Of a stretch of DNA of 64,000 nucleotides, positions 31,269-39,304 are shown in pieces. The position numbers and the translations under genes were made by a program. The stretch comes from Paenibacillus sp. L3-i20 (GTDB lineage Bacteria > Bacillota > Bacilli > Paenibacillales > Paenibacillaceae), in the NCBI RefSeq assembly GCF_022180385.2, contig NZ_BQME02000002.1, forward strand, positions 186,001 through 250,000. Direction: 5' to 3'. A model generated the notes under the pieces. It was not told where the DNA came from and did no database searches. It saw nothing but the letters and a program-made list of their open reading frames with translations. Numbering within the stretch: position 1 is the stretch's first letter; each line of letters begins with the position of its first letter.

Positions 31269-31308
31269 AAAAAATCCGCTCGCATAGTTCATATGCGGCG
31301 GATTTTTT
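31269..31308. terminator. Bidirectional terminator
   Basis: AAAAAATCCGC-T-CGCAT pairs with ATGCG-GCGGATTTTTT between two convergent genes; A-runs and T-runs flank both sides. Confidence 0.9.
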
Positions 31309-31313
31309 ACGTT

Positions 31314-31826
31314 CTATCCTTTAAGTGGGAAAGACTGAAGTGCTGTCCATCCTCCTTGTTCGGTCTTATAGAGTAAGTGGAACCGATCGATAACAGTAGT
31401 AAATGCTATAGAGCTCATTCGGAGATTGCCATATAGATCATGTAACTCATCTGCCTCCATGTCTCGTCCAATGGTGAGATGCGGTGTGTACACGACATCG
31501 GAAGCCGCTGGGACAAGTGGACCGCTGCAAATGGCTTGTTTAAGATCCGTTACAGCCTGAGGATCTACTAGGGATAGATAAAGTGTATTACTTACAGGGA
31601 AGAAGGTGGAAACACGGTTGAAATGAATACTGAACGGTTTTAGGGTTGTAGCAACGTGCTGAAGATGCGAGATCGCATTTTGAAGTGTCGACTCATCCCA
31701 TTCTTCCGCTTCTCTTAAAGTGATATGAGCAGGAATAATACTGTAATGAGAATCATGACGAACACGCCAACTGTTGGCAGCATCTTGCACTTCTTTATCT
31801 GGATATAGAACGATTCCATATAGCAT
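31314..31826 (-). CDS. 2H phosphoesterase / 2-5 RNA ligase-like protein (YjcG type)
   Basis: 170 residues with two HxT motifs of the 2H phosphoesterase superfamily: PAHITL (about 34) and TPHLTIG (about 120). Such proteins hydrolyse or ligate 2,3-cyclic phosphate RNA ends or related nucleotides; the substrate here is unknown. The ATG at 31826 is 9 nt after AAAGGAG. A TTG at 31835 abuts that RBS. Confidence 0.85.
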   Translation of the reverse strand: MLYGIVLYPDKEVQDAANSWRVRHDSHYSIIPAHITLREAEEWDESTLQNAISHLQHVATTLKPFSIHFNRVSTFFPVSNTLYLSLVDPQAVTDLKQAICSGPLVPAASDVVYTPHLTIGRDMEADELHDLYGNLRMSSIAFTTVIDRFHLLYKTEQGGWTALQSFPLKG

Positions 31827-31963
31827 CACATTCAACTCCTTTTTCCTATTATATCATATAGTATACCCAAAAATTTGGACAATTAAGAACCTCTCATGCT
31901 TGTATTTTGCATTATTAGGGTATTCTAATGGAAACATCAGGGCATTAACAGGAGGAACTATTC

Positions 31964-32128
31964 ATGAAATGGGTATACTGGCTTCGCTTATATGAAACGA
32001 AATTTCAAGCAGGTTGTTTAGTCAGACGTATAGAAAATGATTGGTGGATCTACGGTTATGAGTCACCGAGAGAGGTCGAAGTTTTCCGTTCTTTAAAGGG
32101 GCGTTATGGGGTTCGTTATCTACCATAA
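31964..32128 (+). CDS. Small protein of unknown function (54 aa)
   Basis: The ATG at 31964 is preceded by AGGAGGA at 7-nt spacing. The product begins MKWVYWLRLYETKFQAG and is rich in Trp, Tyr and Arg (DDWW-like NDWWIYGY; FRSLKGRYGVRYLP at the end). No signal peptide or transmembrane segment is seen. The strong RBS and the position before the tRNA promoter support a real gene. I do not recognise the family. Confidence 0.65.
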   Translation: MKWVYWLRLYETKFQAGCLVRRIENDWWIYGYESPREVEVFRSLKGRYGVRYLP

Positions 32129-32148
32129 AATTAATTTTAATAAAATGC

Positions 32149-32178
32149 TTGACTCTAGATAGTGTTATATAGTATATT
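32149..32178 (+). promoter_or_regulatory. Promoter of the tRNA cluster
   Basis: TTGACT (32149-32154), 18-nt spacer, TATATT (32173-32178), 46 nt before tRNA-fMet. Confidence 0.7.
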
Positions 32179-32223
32179 AATTGATGTCGCCATTAAAGTT
32201 ACTTTCGCTCAAATGGATAACGT

Positions 32224-32302
<79 letters not shown>

Positions 32303-32336
32303 ACTTCGATCAATACGTTGAAATATACGTTTTCGA

Positions 32337-32413
32337 GGGCCCTTAGCTCAGTTGGTTAGAGCGGTCGGCTCATAACCGATTGGTCGGGGGTTCGAGTCCC
32401 TCAGGGCCCACCA
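32337..32413 (+). tRNA. tRNA-Ile (CAT anticodon, probably lysidine-modified)
   Basis: 77 nt with encoded CCA and a CAT anticodon in CGGCTCATAACCG. The acceptor GGGCCCT has C4-G69 and C5-G68, the TilS determinants of tRNA-Ile2. The body resembles tRNA-Ile2 more than elongator tRNA-Met, so it should read AUA after TilS modification. A simple anticodon-based call would label it Met. Confidence 0.8.
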
Positions 32414-32436
32414 TTTGTCTTAAGTATCACACATGT

Positions 32437-32522
32437 GCCGGGATGGCGGAACTGGCAGACGCACAGGACTTAAAATCCTGCGGTGGGTGACCACCGTGCG
32501 GGTTCGATTCCCGCTCTCGGCA
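32437..32522 (+). tRNA. tRNA-Leu (TAA)
   Basis: 86-nt class II tRNA with a long variable arm (GGTGGGTGACCACC region). The anticodon loop CTTAAAA gives TAA. The acceptor GCCGGGA pairs with TCTCGGC. No CCA is encoded. Confidence 0.95.
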
Positions 32523-32572
32523 TACCTAAGAAAAACCAGGATATTGAATCCTAACGAAGTAGTACATAAGTT

Positions 32573-32635
32573 ACAAAAGAAATCCTTTTTAACTCTTGTG
32601 ATAAACAAGTGTTGAAAAGGATTTCTTTTGTAGTT
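32573..32635 (+). terminator. Long-stem terminator after the tRNA cluster
   Basis: A 27-nt arm (32573-32599) pairs with 32605-32631 at about 25 positions across a GATAA loop. The distal arm ends in TTTCTTTTGT. Confidence 0.8.
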
Positions 32636-32700
32636 TGGCTTGGGAGACTGCGAGTTTCCACGGCTGCGCCAAGCAGGTTGTCATTACTGCTGCTCGACTT
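32636..32700 (+). other. Possible structured RNA in the gap between tRNA-Leu and tRNA-Val
   Basis: GCTTGG (32638-32643) can pair with CCAAGC (32669-32674), enclosing GGAGAC/GTTTCC. AGCAG (32672-32676) pairs with CTGCT (32687-32691) in an overlapping alternative, followed by a T-run. No promoter or ORF is evident. The rest of 32523-32866 shows nothing else except the terminator and the next promoter. Confidence 0.25.
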
Positions 32701-32819
32701 TTTCTTCATGTGCACGTCTTACTCTATGCTTACTGTATTACCTATTGGCGGAATGTTATGCTAATAAGTTGCCCACAGTTCTATTTCAAGAAATTTATCC
32801 AGTTTGCGAGATTTAACTA

Positions 32820-32848
32820 TTGACTCCCGCATAGATGTTTGATATATT
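32820..32848 (+). promoter_or_regulatory. Promoter of tRNA-Val
   Basis: TTGACT (32820-32825), 17-nt spacer, TATATT (32843-32848), 18 nt before the tRNA. Confidence 0.75.
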
Positions 32849-32866
32849 ATGTACTATCGTAAACTT

Positions 32867-32939
32867 GATCTGTTAGCTCAGCTGGGAGAGCACTATCTTG
32901 ACAGGGTAGGGGTCAGTGGTTCGAGCCCACTACAGATCA
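32867..32939 (+). tRNA. tRNA-Val (GAC)
   Basis: 73 nt. The acceptor GATCTGT pairs with ACAGATC. The anticodon loop TTGACAG gives GAC, and the T-arm GTGGTTCGAGCCCAC is intact. No CCA is encoded. Confidence 0.95.
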
Positions 32940-32945
32940 TACTAG

Positions 32946-32980
32946 AAAAGTCCTGAGAAATCAGGGCTTTTTGCTTTTTT
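32946..32980 (+). terminator. Terminator after tRNA-Val
   Basis: AAAAGTCCTGA pairs with TCAGGGCTTTT across GAAA, followed by T-rich sequence. Confidence 0.8.
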
Positions 32981-33150
32981 TAACTCATGTAAAAGAACTG
33001 AATGTTATCAAATGAGGTTGATGACTATTATGTAGGAGGATGGAATCCTCCATTCGAACCTGATATTTACCTTGCAAAGTTTAACGTTATCGGATACGTT
33101 AGGCTTATTTTGATAGGTAATTTTAAAAATTCAAGGAGTTTGAGTGTGTA

Positions 33151-33297
33151 TTATAAAGGGGGGGGTATGAAAGGTGGCGCACCTGTCTTTTCTTGTTTTT
33201 CTTTTAGAAATGAACGTAAAGCAATCGCTGATCCAATGGCAACGATGGTAGCACCGATAATGGCAATCGATTCCGCATTTAGTGCTTTAATTTCTAT
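33151..33297 (-). CDS. Small single-span membrane peptide with ATA start or a mutated start
   Basis: A 48-codon frame on the minus strand begins with ATA, 6 nt after a strong AAAGGAGGT, and has no ATG, GTG or TTG between the upstream in-frame stop and its body. The product has NAESIAIIGATIVAIGSAIA as one transmembrane helix, then LRSFLKEKQEKTG and a proline-rich tail written by an eight-C run. It resembles the peptide at 63042 (SAEDLAIIAAAIIVIGDIIG). Either a rare AUA start or an inactivated gene; function unknown. Confidence 0.45.
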   Translation of the reverse strand: MEIKALNAESIAIIGATIVAIGSAIALRSFLKEKQEKTGAPPFIPPPL

Positions 33298-33435
33298 ATG
33301 AGCACCTCCTTTAGATTTTAATATTGTATGCAGTTGCCTAGTTATGCGTTACAGAGCTAAATTGACTTGCAATATTACTTATTTTTTTGATAGATTGATT
33401 AGACGGTTAAGTTGAGTGGAGTGGAGGAAGATAAC

Positions 33436-34110
33436 ATGCTGGCTATACCTAATAATGATTGGCACGAATTGCTCAAGGATCAACTGGAACTGCCGGTCAT
33501 GCAAGAACTTGCGAGGAAATTGGAAAACTATTATGAAGATGGTATTGTATATCCTGCTAAGGATCAATTATTCAATGCATTGGAGTTTACAGCTTATAAG
33601 GATACAAAAGTTGTCATATTAGGACAGGACCCTTATCATGGAGCGGGACAAGCACATGGCTTAAGTTTTTCAGTTCAGAAGGGAATACGGCAGCCGCCTT
33701 CTCTTAAAAATATTTTTAAAGAGCTGGAGTCAGATTTGGGTTGTGCAATTCCTTCACATGGCAATCTGGAGTCGTGGGCAAAGCAAGGAGTATTACTATT
33801 AAATACGGTGCTTAGTGTGGAACAAAGCAATCCGGGGTCTCATCAAGGTATTGGCTGGGAGTTGTTTACAAATCGTATTGTTGAGTTGTTAAATGAGAGG
33901 GAAGCACCAATTGTATTTTTACTTTGGGGCAAGCACGCAGGGGCTAAAGCAGAAGGTATTAATGCGGAGAGGCATCTAGTTATTCAAACAGCGCATCCGA
34001 GCCCTTTTGCAGCGAGAAAAGGATTTTTTGGTAGTAAGCCATTTTCGCAAGCAAATACGTTTCTTGAAAAAAACAACATGGAACCGATTCAGTGGGACAT
34101 ACCGGAATGA
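33436..34110 (+). CDS. ung: Uracil-DNA glycosylase
   Basis: 224-residue family 1 UDG that excises uracil from DNA. The water-activating Asp65 is in VVILGQDPYHGAGQAHGLSF. PPSLKNIFKELESD, LLLNTVLSV and the His loop HPSPFAARKGFFG are all conserved. GGAGG is 8 nt before the ATG at 33436. It is a single gene facing the SLH genes. Confidence 0.97.
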   Translation: MLAIPNNDWHELLKDQLELPVMQELARKLENYYEDGIVYPAKDQLFNALEFTAYKDTKVVILGQDPYHGAGQAHGLSFSVQKGIRQPPSLKNIFKELESDLGCAIPSHGNLESWAKQGVLLLNTVLSVEQSNPGSHQGIGWELFTNRIVELLNEREAPIVFLLWGKHAGAKAEGINAERHLVIQTAHPSPFAARKGFFGSKPFSQANTFLEKNNMEPIQWDIPE

Positions 34111-34114
34111 AAAT

Positions 34115-34163
34115 AAGAGGGCGGCACTTCGTTCATGCATGAACGATTGATGCAGCCCTCTTT
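34115..34163. terminator. Terminator between ung and the SLH gene
   Basis: AAGAGGGCGGCA...CGTTCATG pairs with CATGAACG...TGCAGCCCTCTT, ending in TTTATT. A diverged copy of this hairpin follows the second SLH gene. Confidence 0.85.
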
Positions 34164-34167
34164 ATTG

Positions 34168-35121
34168 TTACTTTGCGATTGCTTCACTTTTTACTGAAGA
34201 ATCAGATGAAGATTCTTTATCAGCAAGAACAGCTTTGAATTTAGAATCCACAAAAGTAGAAATTTTCACTTCTGTTACAACCTGTGGATACATTTTGTTT
34301 GGATCAGGTGGCGTTGCGTCTAAATGAATGACTGCTTTACCACCTTCGAATGTAATCGATCCGATGCGAAGTCCATAACCCGGTGATGGCATTTGCGCAG
34401 TTATTGTTACTTTGTTTACTTCGGATGTTAATGCAACTGTTGTAAGTTTCAAATCTGAGCCAGGGAATTCTGGTTGTGGCTTGATAGGTTCATTTTCTTC
34501 TACAAATTTGATACCGCCGTATAGCCAGCTTGCTGCTTCACCGCGTGTAATCGCTTTTTCAGGATGGAAGTTGTTGTTTTTATCTAGTGTGGCAATTTTA
34601 GTAATAAGAAGTTTTTGTATGTTATTCATATAATCATCATTAATATCATCATCATCATTTATCATCATAAAGATTTCGATAAACGCATAGTCGCCTTTTT
34701 TTGCAATGGCTTGAAAGAGGTGGTGTGCGAATTGTTCTTTAGTGATATAGTCATTCGCTTTTACATCTGATGGTATCTCTAAGCCGTTATGATAGGCGAT
34801 AACAAATGCCTGCGAATACCAAGCATTGTCTTTGAGATTAGGGAAATTGTCTGTTGCTTTTGGTGCTTTAATAAAGCGGATGTTGTTAATGTTAAGATCA
34901 AATCCTTTGACTAACATAGTTACGGCAGAAGCATAAGTAAGCTTCCCATTAGGTTTAAACTCTCCTATGCCTTTCCCACTAACTATGCCTCTCTCTTGTA
35001 ACGACTTAATATGATCTGTATTAGATTGTGTGGCTGTGTTGGAGCTTGCCATAACGGGTTGCCCTAGTGTAAATAACATGAAAGCCATTATGGCTATAAG
35101 AATAAATGGTTTCTTTTTCAT
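34168..35121 (-). CDS. Secreted SLH-domain protein, copy 1
   Basis: 317 residues. The signal peptide is MKKKPFILIAIMAFMLFTLG followed by QPVMA. Three S-layer homology repeats occupy about residues 36-205 (HIKSLQERGIVSG with FKPNGKLTYASAVTMLVKGF; AWYSQAFVIAYHNGLEIP; NFHPEKAITRGEAASWLYGG). A C-terminal domain of about 90 residues (VNKVTITAQMPSPGYGLRIG, TPPDPNKMYPQVVTEVKI) resembles the PrcB C-terminal domain. SLH repeats usually bind pyruvylated secondary wall polymer. AGGTGA is 5 nt before the ATG. Confidence 0.87.
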   Translation of the reverse strand: MKKKPFILIAIMAFMLFTLGQPVMASSNTATQSNTDHIKSLQERGIVSGKGIGEFKPNGKLTYASAVTMLVKGFDLNINNIRFIKAPKATDNFPNLKDNAWYSQAFVIAYHNGLEIPSDVKANDYITKEQFAHHLFQAIAKKGDYAFIEIFMMINDDDDINDDYMNNIQKLLITKIATLDKNNNFHPEKAITRGEAASWLYGGIKFVEENEPIKPQPEFPGSDLKLTTVALTSEVNKVTITAQMPSPGYGLRIGSITFEGGKAVIHLDATPPDPNKMYPQVVTEVKISTFVDSKFKAVLADKESSSDSSVKSEAIAK

Positions 35122-35262
35122 AAATTCACCTCGATAGTATTTTTTTGCAGCTACACTTATATTAACGGAAGCATTATCCAATATGTTGCAGAGCAAGTTG
35201 CTTAAAGATTGAATAATCAAACAATTAATTTATAACCATTAGAGTTACTGATTAAAAATAAG

Positions 35263-35312
35263 AGGACTGCATCTCGTTCTTTCAGGAACGAATGATGCAA
35301 TCCTCTTCATTA
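35263..35312. terminator. Terminator of SLH copy 2
   Basis: AAGAGGACTGCAT...CGTTC pairs with GAACG...ATGCAATCCTCTT. It is a diverged duplicate of the hairpin at 34115-34163. Confidence 0.8.
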
Positions 35313-36266
35313 CTATTTTAGTAGTGCTTCATTTTTTATGGACGAGTCAGACGATGGAGTCGTTCCAGTAAGCACAACTTTGTATTTAGAATCTACAAAA
35401 GTAGAAATTTTCACCTCTGATATAACTTGTGGATACATTTTGTTCGGATCAGGAGTTGTTGTGGCAACGTGAAGGACAGCCTTATCACCATCAAATGTGA
35501 TCGATGAAATGTGAAGTCCATAACCAGGCGATGGCAGCTGTGCAGTAATCGTTACTTTGTTTACTTCGGATGTTAATGCAACCGTCTCCAGTTTGAAATT
35601 GGAACCGGGGAATTCTGGTTGTGGCTTAATAGGCTCATTGTCCTCTACAAATTTGATACCGCCGTAAATCCAGCTTGCAGCTTCGCCGCGTTTTATAGCA
35701 TGTTTAGGATTAAAATTATTTTTTTTATCTAATGTTGCGATTTTGCTTATGAGCAGTTTTTGAATGTTATTCATATAGTGAGGATTAACTTTACTTTCAT
35801 CATTCATCGCCATGTAGATCTTGATGAACGCATAGTCGCCTTTTTTGGCAATGGCTTGGAAGAGATGATGTGCTAATTGTTCTTTAGTAATGTAGTCATT
35901 AGCTTTTACAGTTGTAGGGATATCTAGACCGTTAAGATGTGCAATTACAAACGCTTGTGAGTACCACGCATTGTCTTTGAGATTAGGGAAGTTGTCTGTC
36001 GCTTTTGGCTGTTTAATGAAATGAATATTGTCGATGTTAAGATCAAAACCGTTGACTAACATGGTCACAGCAGAAGCATAAGTAAGCTTTCCATTAGGCT
36101 TAAAATCCTCTTTTCCATGTCCGCTAATAACGCCTTTCTCTTGTAAAGATTTAATATGCTCAGCATTCGGATCTTCAGTTACATCAGAGTATGCCATGGC
36201 AGATTGCCCCAATGTGAATAACATAAATACCATTATTGCTACCAGAATGAACGGTTTCTTTTTCAT
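35313..36266 (-). CDS. Secreted SLH-domain protein, copy 2
   Basis: 317 residues, the same length and architecture as the preceding gene. It has a signal peptide (MKKKPFILVAIMVFMLFTLG), three SLH repeats and the PrcB-like tail. Most of the protein is alignable without gaps to copy 1 (for example PKATDNFPNLKDNAWYSQAF is identical). The leader with AGGTGAGTTT and an upstream TTTTTTTGCAGCT are also shared, showing a tandem duplication of the whole transcription unit. Confidence 0.87.
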   Translation of the reverse strand: MKKKPFILVAIMVFMLFTLGQSAMAYSDVTEDPNAEHIKSLQEKGVISGHGKEDFKPNGKLTYASAVTMLVNGFDLNIDNIHFIKQPKATDNFPNLKDNAWYSQAFVIAHLNGLDIPTTVKANDYITKEQLAHHLFQAIAKKGDYAFIKIYMAMNDESKVNPHYMNNIQKLLISKIATLDKKNNFNPKHAIKRGEAASWIYGGIKFVEDNEPIKPQPEFPGSNFKLETVALTSEVNKVTITAQLPSPGYGLHISSITFDGDKAVLHVATTTPDPNKMYPQVISEVKISTFVDSKYKVVLTGTTPSSDSSIKNEALLK

Positions 36267-36405
36267 AAACTCACCTCTATAGTTTTTTTGCAGCTGCAAT
36301 CACTCTGACGGAAGTAATATCCAATAAGTTGCAGAAAGTTTCGATTGAATAATGAAAAATTTAGTCATCATTCAACTAGATACAAATATTTTGATGAATA
36401 TGCGT

Positions 36406-36480
36406 GATCTGTTAGTCCTGTTGAATGAGCACTGTCTTGACAGGGTAGGGGTTTATTAATTCTATGTAGTATAACTCTCT
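36406..36480 (+). pseudogene. Decayed tRNA-Val (GAC) copy
   Basis: GATCTGTTAG and the segment GAGCACTGTCTTGACAGGGT continuing AGGGGT match the intact tRNA at 32867 nearly base for base. The D-arm is altered, and the T-arm and 3-prime acceptor are unrecognisable (TTTATTAATTCTATGTAG). It is not expected to fold as tRNA. The surrounding 36267-36744 gap shows the SLH copy 2 leader, this remnant and no credible ORF. Confidence 0.75.
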
Positions 36481-36744
36481 TCTTCAAGTTGAAACCATGG
36501 CAATAAAATTGTAAAAGAGTAGCTCTTGATTGCTCAAAGCGATAATAGATATAAGGTATACTGCCGTTAAATGGGACATAGGTATACAGCATAGACGGTT
36601 GAGACACAGTCACTTATAGAAGATGTTACATACATGAGAAAAAACTCTGCTCATCATTGAGGGCTCAACTTATAAAGCAATTAAAATGTATCTTTATGGC
36701 TAATAAAATGAAAGTCTCATTTTGAAAGGTGAGGAGATGAGCTA

Positions 36745-37005
36745 GTGATGGACAACGAAATTATTCAGTACATCAAAGAAGAAGCTCTGGTGCTCATACC
36801 GGTACTTTACATTATTGGATTACTGCTCAAAAATACACCTAGGGTGGCCAATTGGACAATTCCGTGGGTGCTCTTAGCACTCGGAATAGTGGGGGGAATG
36901 GTAACTGTTGGTGACATATTTCAAGGGGTTGTACAGGGAGTGCTTGTTACTGGAGCAACAGTGTTGACTCATCAGCTGGTCAAACAATCGGTAGATAGAA
37001 AATAA
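36745..37005 (+). CDS. Phage holin-like small membrane protein
   Basis: 85-86 residues; GTG at 36745 or ATG at 36748, 8 or 11 nt after GAGGAG. It has hydrophobic helices around LVLIPVLYIIGLLLK, WTIPWVLLALGIVGGMVTV and GVVQGVLVTGATVLTHQLVK, a layout typical of phage holins of the PF16079 type. No endolysin or other phage gene is adjacent, so it may be an orphan or have been recruited by the host. Confidence 0.7.
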   Translation: MMDNEIIQYIKEEALVLIPVLYIIGLLLKNTPRVANWTIPWVLLALGIVGGMVTVGDIFQGVVQGVLVTGATVLTHQLVKQSVDRK

Positions 37006-37131
37006 ATTAACGCTCTCTTTTTATGTGAGAGATTTGTGCTTTCATGCCAACTCGATTAAAGTGTTAGGTAAGAGGTATGTTTATTTGTCGACGAACCTAT
37101 TACATTTTTCTACCTGAATTGGAGCTAATAT

Positions 37132-39213
37132 ATGCTAAACACGATATTTCTTAGAAGAAAAAATAAGCTAGTTTTAGAAAGAGGAAATGAAGAGAGTCCG
37201 CATACTGTATACATATCTACTATTTTGAAAAACGTAGAGGATTTAGGATATACATTTTCAAAAGATTTGCTCGATATTTTAGCAACATACTCAAAAGCAC
37301 AATTAGCGGAGTTTTACTTTGAGTTAATAACTTCTCTTAAAGTGATGGTTGGTGCTCACCGAGATTACAAACCGATGTATCCAAACTTCCCTGAGCAGGT
37401 GATGAATGCGCAAGATAGTGAGCTCTATTTTAATGCTATTATACATTACTGGTCATCAGGTACTTTGTTGCCACATTATGAGAAGCAAAACAGAGAGCCG
37501 CTGACTGACGTAGCAAATCATAAAGTAATCAACATTGGAACAATGGACGAATTGAAAACTATTTTTACCAATTTGATGAAGTCTAAAACATCGATTTCTG
37601 ATATGGATAAGTCTGATCTCAGCTGGTTATTTGAGCAATATAGGGACGTAGCACTGGGCCTAGTTCCGAATGAAATTCCCTTAAAAGAAAATATAGCTAT
37701 TATTGCTAATTTAATATTGACCTACACTACTGATGAAAAAATAGTATTTACTTATTTTAAAACAGCTACGGATGTATTGAGGCTTGCTGTCGCTATGTCT
37801 GATGGCGATGTAAGTTTAGCGGCACCTACTAAGTTCAGAAGTTTTAAAAGGAAAGAACGACGGTTGTTATTGTCTCTATTATCAAACTGTTCGAGCTTAG
37901 ATGAGGATATGGTGAAGTATAAAAACAGGTGGATAAGACTTGGAGAGAGATTACATCCTTCCGAGTACAAAACTGCTTTTTTGAATGCACAGCAGGCATT
38001 TCAAAAGATCCGTAACAATGAAAAGATTGAAACATTTAATAGTAAAGTAACTAAAGCGATACATTCAGAAGATTACAAAACGGCTTTGGCATTATTGAAG
38101 ACACGCCCAGGTGAATTTGCTAGAAAACTCGATCATCTTTTGCGAATCTCAACCAACTCTAATGTTGTTCTGAATGAATTCAAAGAGGTAGCAAATGAAG
38201 TATCTGTACCCGTATTATTACAAGTTAAAGAACATTTTAAAAGCAGGAATGCCGGCAATCAATTAAGAGCTTTTTTCCCAAAGGGAAATATAGCAAAAGT
38301 ATACGGTATAGTAAATATGTTGCCGCCTATTCAACCTGATATTTGCGAAAGTGTTGTGAAAATTTGCAACGAGAGCATGTTAATTATGTTCAAAAATAAA
38401 GAACCTCTCGGGAAAGTTTATATTGATGAGAAACTTAAGGATTATATCGTTCCCTTTTCTCAAAGATCGGCAAATAAATCTCTTAAAACGCTGACAAGAG
38501 GATCTAAGATTGACATTCCAAAAGATACGCATACAATAAGGTCATTTGTATATTGGAAAGAACCTCAAGGCGACAGAACGGACATTGACTTGTCAGCTGT
38601 AATGTACGACGATAATTGGGAGTATGTAGAACATATTTCATACACAAATCTCATCTCGAACACGTATAATGCATGTCACAGTGGTGATATTGTATCTGCT
38701 CCGAGCGGTGCAAGTGAGTTTATTGACCTTGATATCAATTCGATAAAGGGATATGGCGGAAGGTACATCGTTCTTTCACTTAATCTATTTACAGCACAAG
38801 GATTTGTTGATTTGCCTGAATGTTTTGTGGGATGGATGGCTAGAAAAAATCCTAGTTCTGGTGAAATCTTTGAGCCTAGAACGGTCCAAAATAAAACGGA
38901 TGTAGCTGCAAATACGAGTATTTGTATACCGATCATCTTGGATTTATATGAAATGAAGGTTATTTGGACCGATATTGGATTACGCGAAATGCCACATCAT
39001 AGTATCAATGTTGAAAACAATAGAAAAGGTATGGTATTAATGGGGAGGGCAATAACAAGCCTCGCGAAACCTAATCTTTTTGACTTATTTGAATTACATC
39101 AGCAGGCAAGAGGGATTAAATGTGATATAATAGAAGAAGCGGACGTTGTATTTTCATTAGAAGCGGGCATTACGCCATTTGATATTGAAATTATAACTTC
39201 TCAATACTTGTAA
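37132..39213 (+). CDS. Large TerD-domain-like protein, resembling the MXAN_6230/SCO0854 family without RING
   Basis: 693 residues, no signal peptide. The N-terminus (TIFLRRKNKLVL; LGYTFSKDLLDILATYSKAQ; DYKPMYPNFPEQV) resembles what I remember of the MXAN_6230/SCO0854 family. In actinobacteria and myxobacteria a RING finger follows that block; here the region has no cysteines. The C-terminal part (about 470-640; FVYWKEPQGDRTDIDLSAVM, SGDIVSAPSGASEFIDLDI, YIVLSLNLFTAQGF) has the TerD/stress-protein pattern. Function unknown; assignment from memory of motifs only. Confidence 0.55.
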   Translation: MLNTIFLRRKNKLVLERGNEESPHTVYISTILKNVEDLGYTFSKDLLDILATYSKAQLAEFYFELITSLKVMVGAHRDYKPMYPNFPEQVMNAQDSELYFNAIIHYWSSGTLLPHYEKQNREPLTDVANHKVINIGTMDELKTIFTNLMKSKTSISDMDKSDLSWLFEQYRDVALGLVPNEIPLKENIAIIANLILTYTTDEKIVFTYFKTATDVLRLAVAMSDGDVSLAAPTKFRSFKRKERRLLLSLLSNCSSLDEDMVKYKNRWIRLGERLHPSEYKTAFLNAQQAFQKIRNNEKIETFNSKVTKAIHSEDYKTALALLKTRPGEFARKLDHLLRISTNSNVVLNEFKEVANEVSVPVLLQVKEHFKSRNAGNQLRAFFPKGNIAKVYGIVNMLPPIQPDICESVVKICNESMLIMFKNKEPLGKVYIDEKLKDYIVPFSQRSANKSLKTLTRGSKIDIPKDTHTIRSFVYWKEPQGDRTDIDLSAVMYDDNWEYVEHISYTNLISNTYNACHSGDIVSAPSGASEFIDLDINSIKGYGGRYIVLSLNLFTAQGFVDLPECFVGWMARKNPSSGEIFEPRTVQNKTDVAANTSICIPIILDLYEMKVIWTDIGLREMPHHSINVENNRKGMVLMGRAITSLAKPNLFDLFELHQQARGIKCDIIEEADVVFSLEAGITPFDIEIITSQYL

Positions 39214-39304
39214 CCATAATATCAGGCTATAGTTTATCTTCCTTCTAAACCTGTCGAAGAAAATTATTTAGATAAACTGCTCTCCTGTATCTTTAAAAGG
39301 CTAT

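Noticed and set aside
32433..32615. Short ORFs overlapping tRNA-Leu and, at 32162-32359, tRNA-fMet
   Set aside because: They are produced by tRNA sequence and promoter DNA; no ribosome binding site.
33002..33301. Plus-strand 99-codon ORF over the G8 tract
   Set aside because: It lacks an RBS and overlaps the minus-strand peptide frame, which has a perfect RBS and a clear membrane helix. The plus frame has no coherent domain.
32867..36480. Genomic island with attL/attR at tRNA-Val
   Set aside because: No integrase is present, and the repeated part is the 5-prime half of the tRNA rather than the 3-prime end normally duplicated by tRNA-targeting integrases.
36745..39213. Prophage remnant
   Set aside because: Only one holin-like gene; no terminase, capsid, tail, lysin or integrase genes are nearby.
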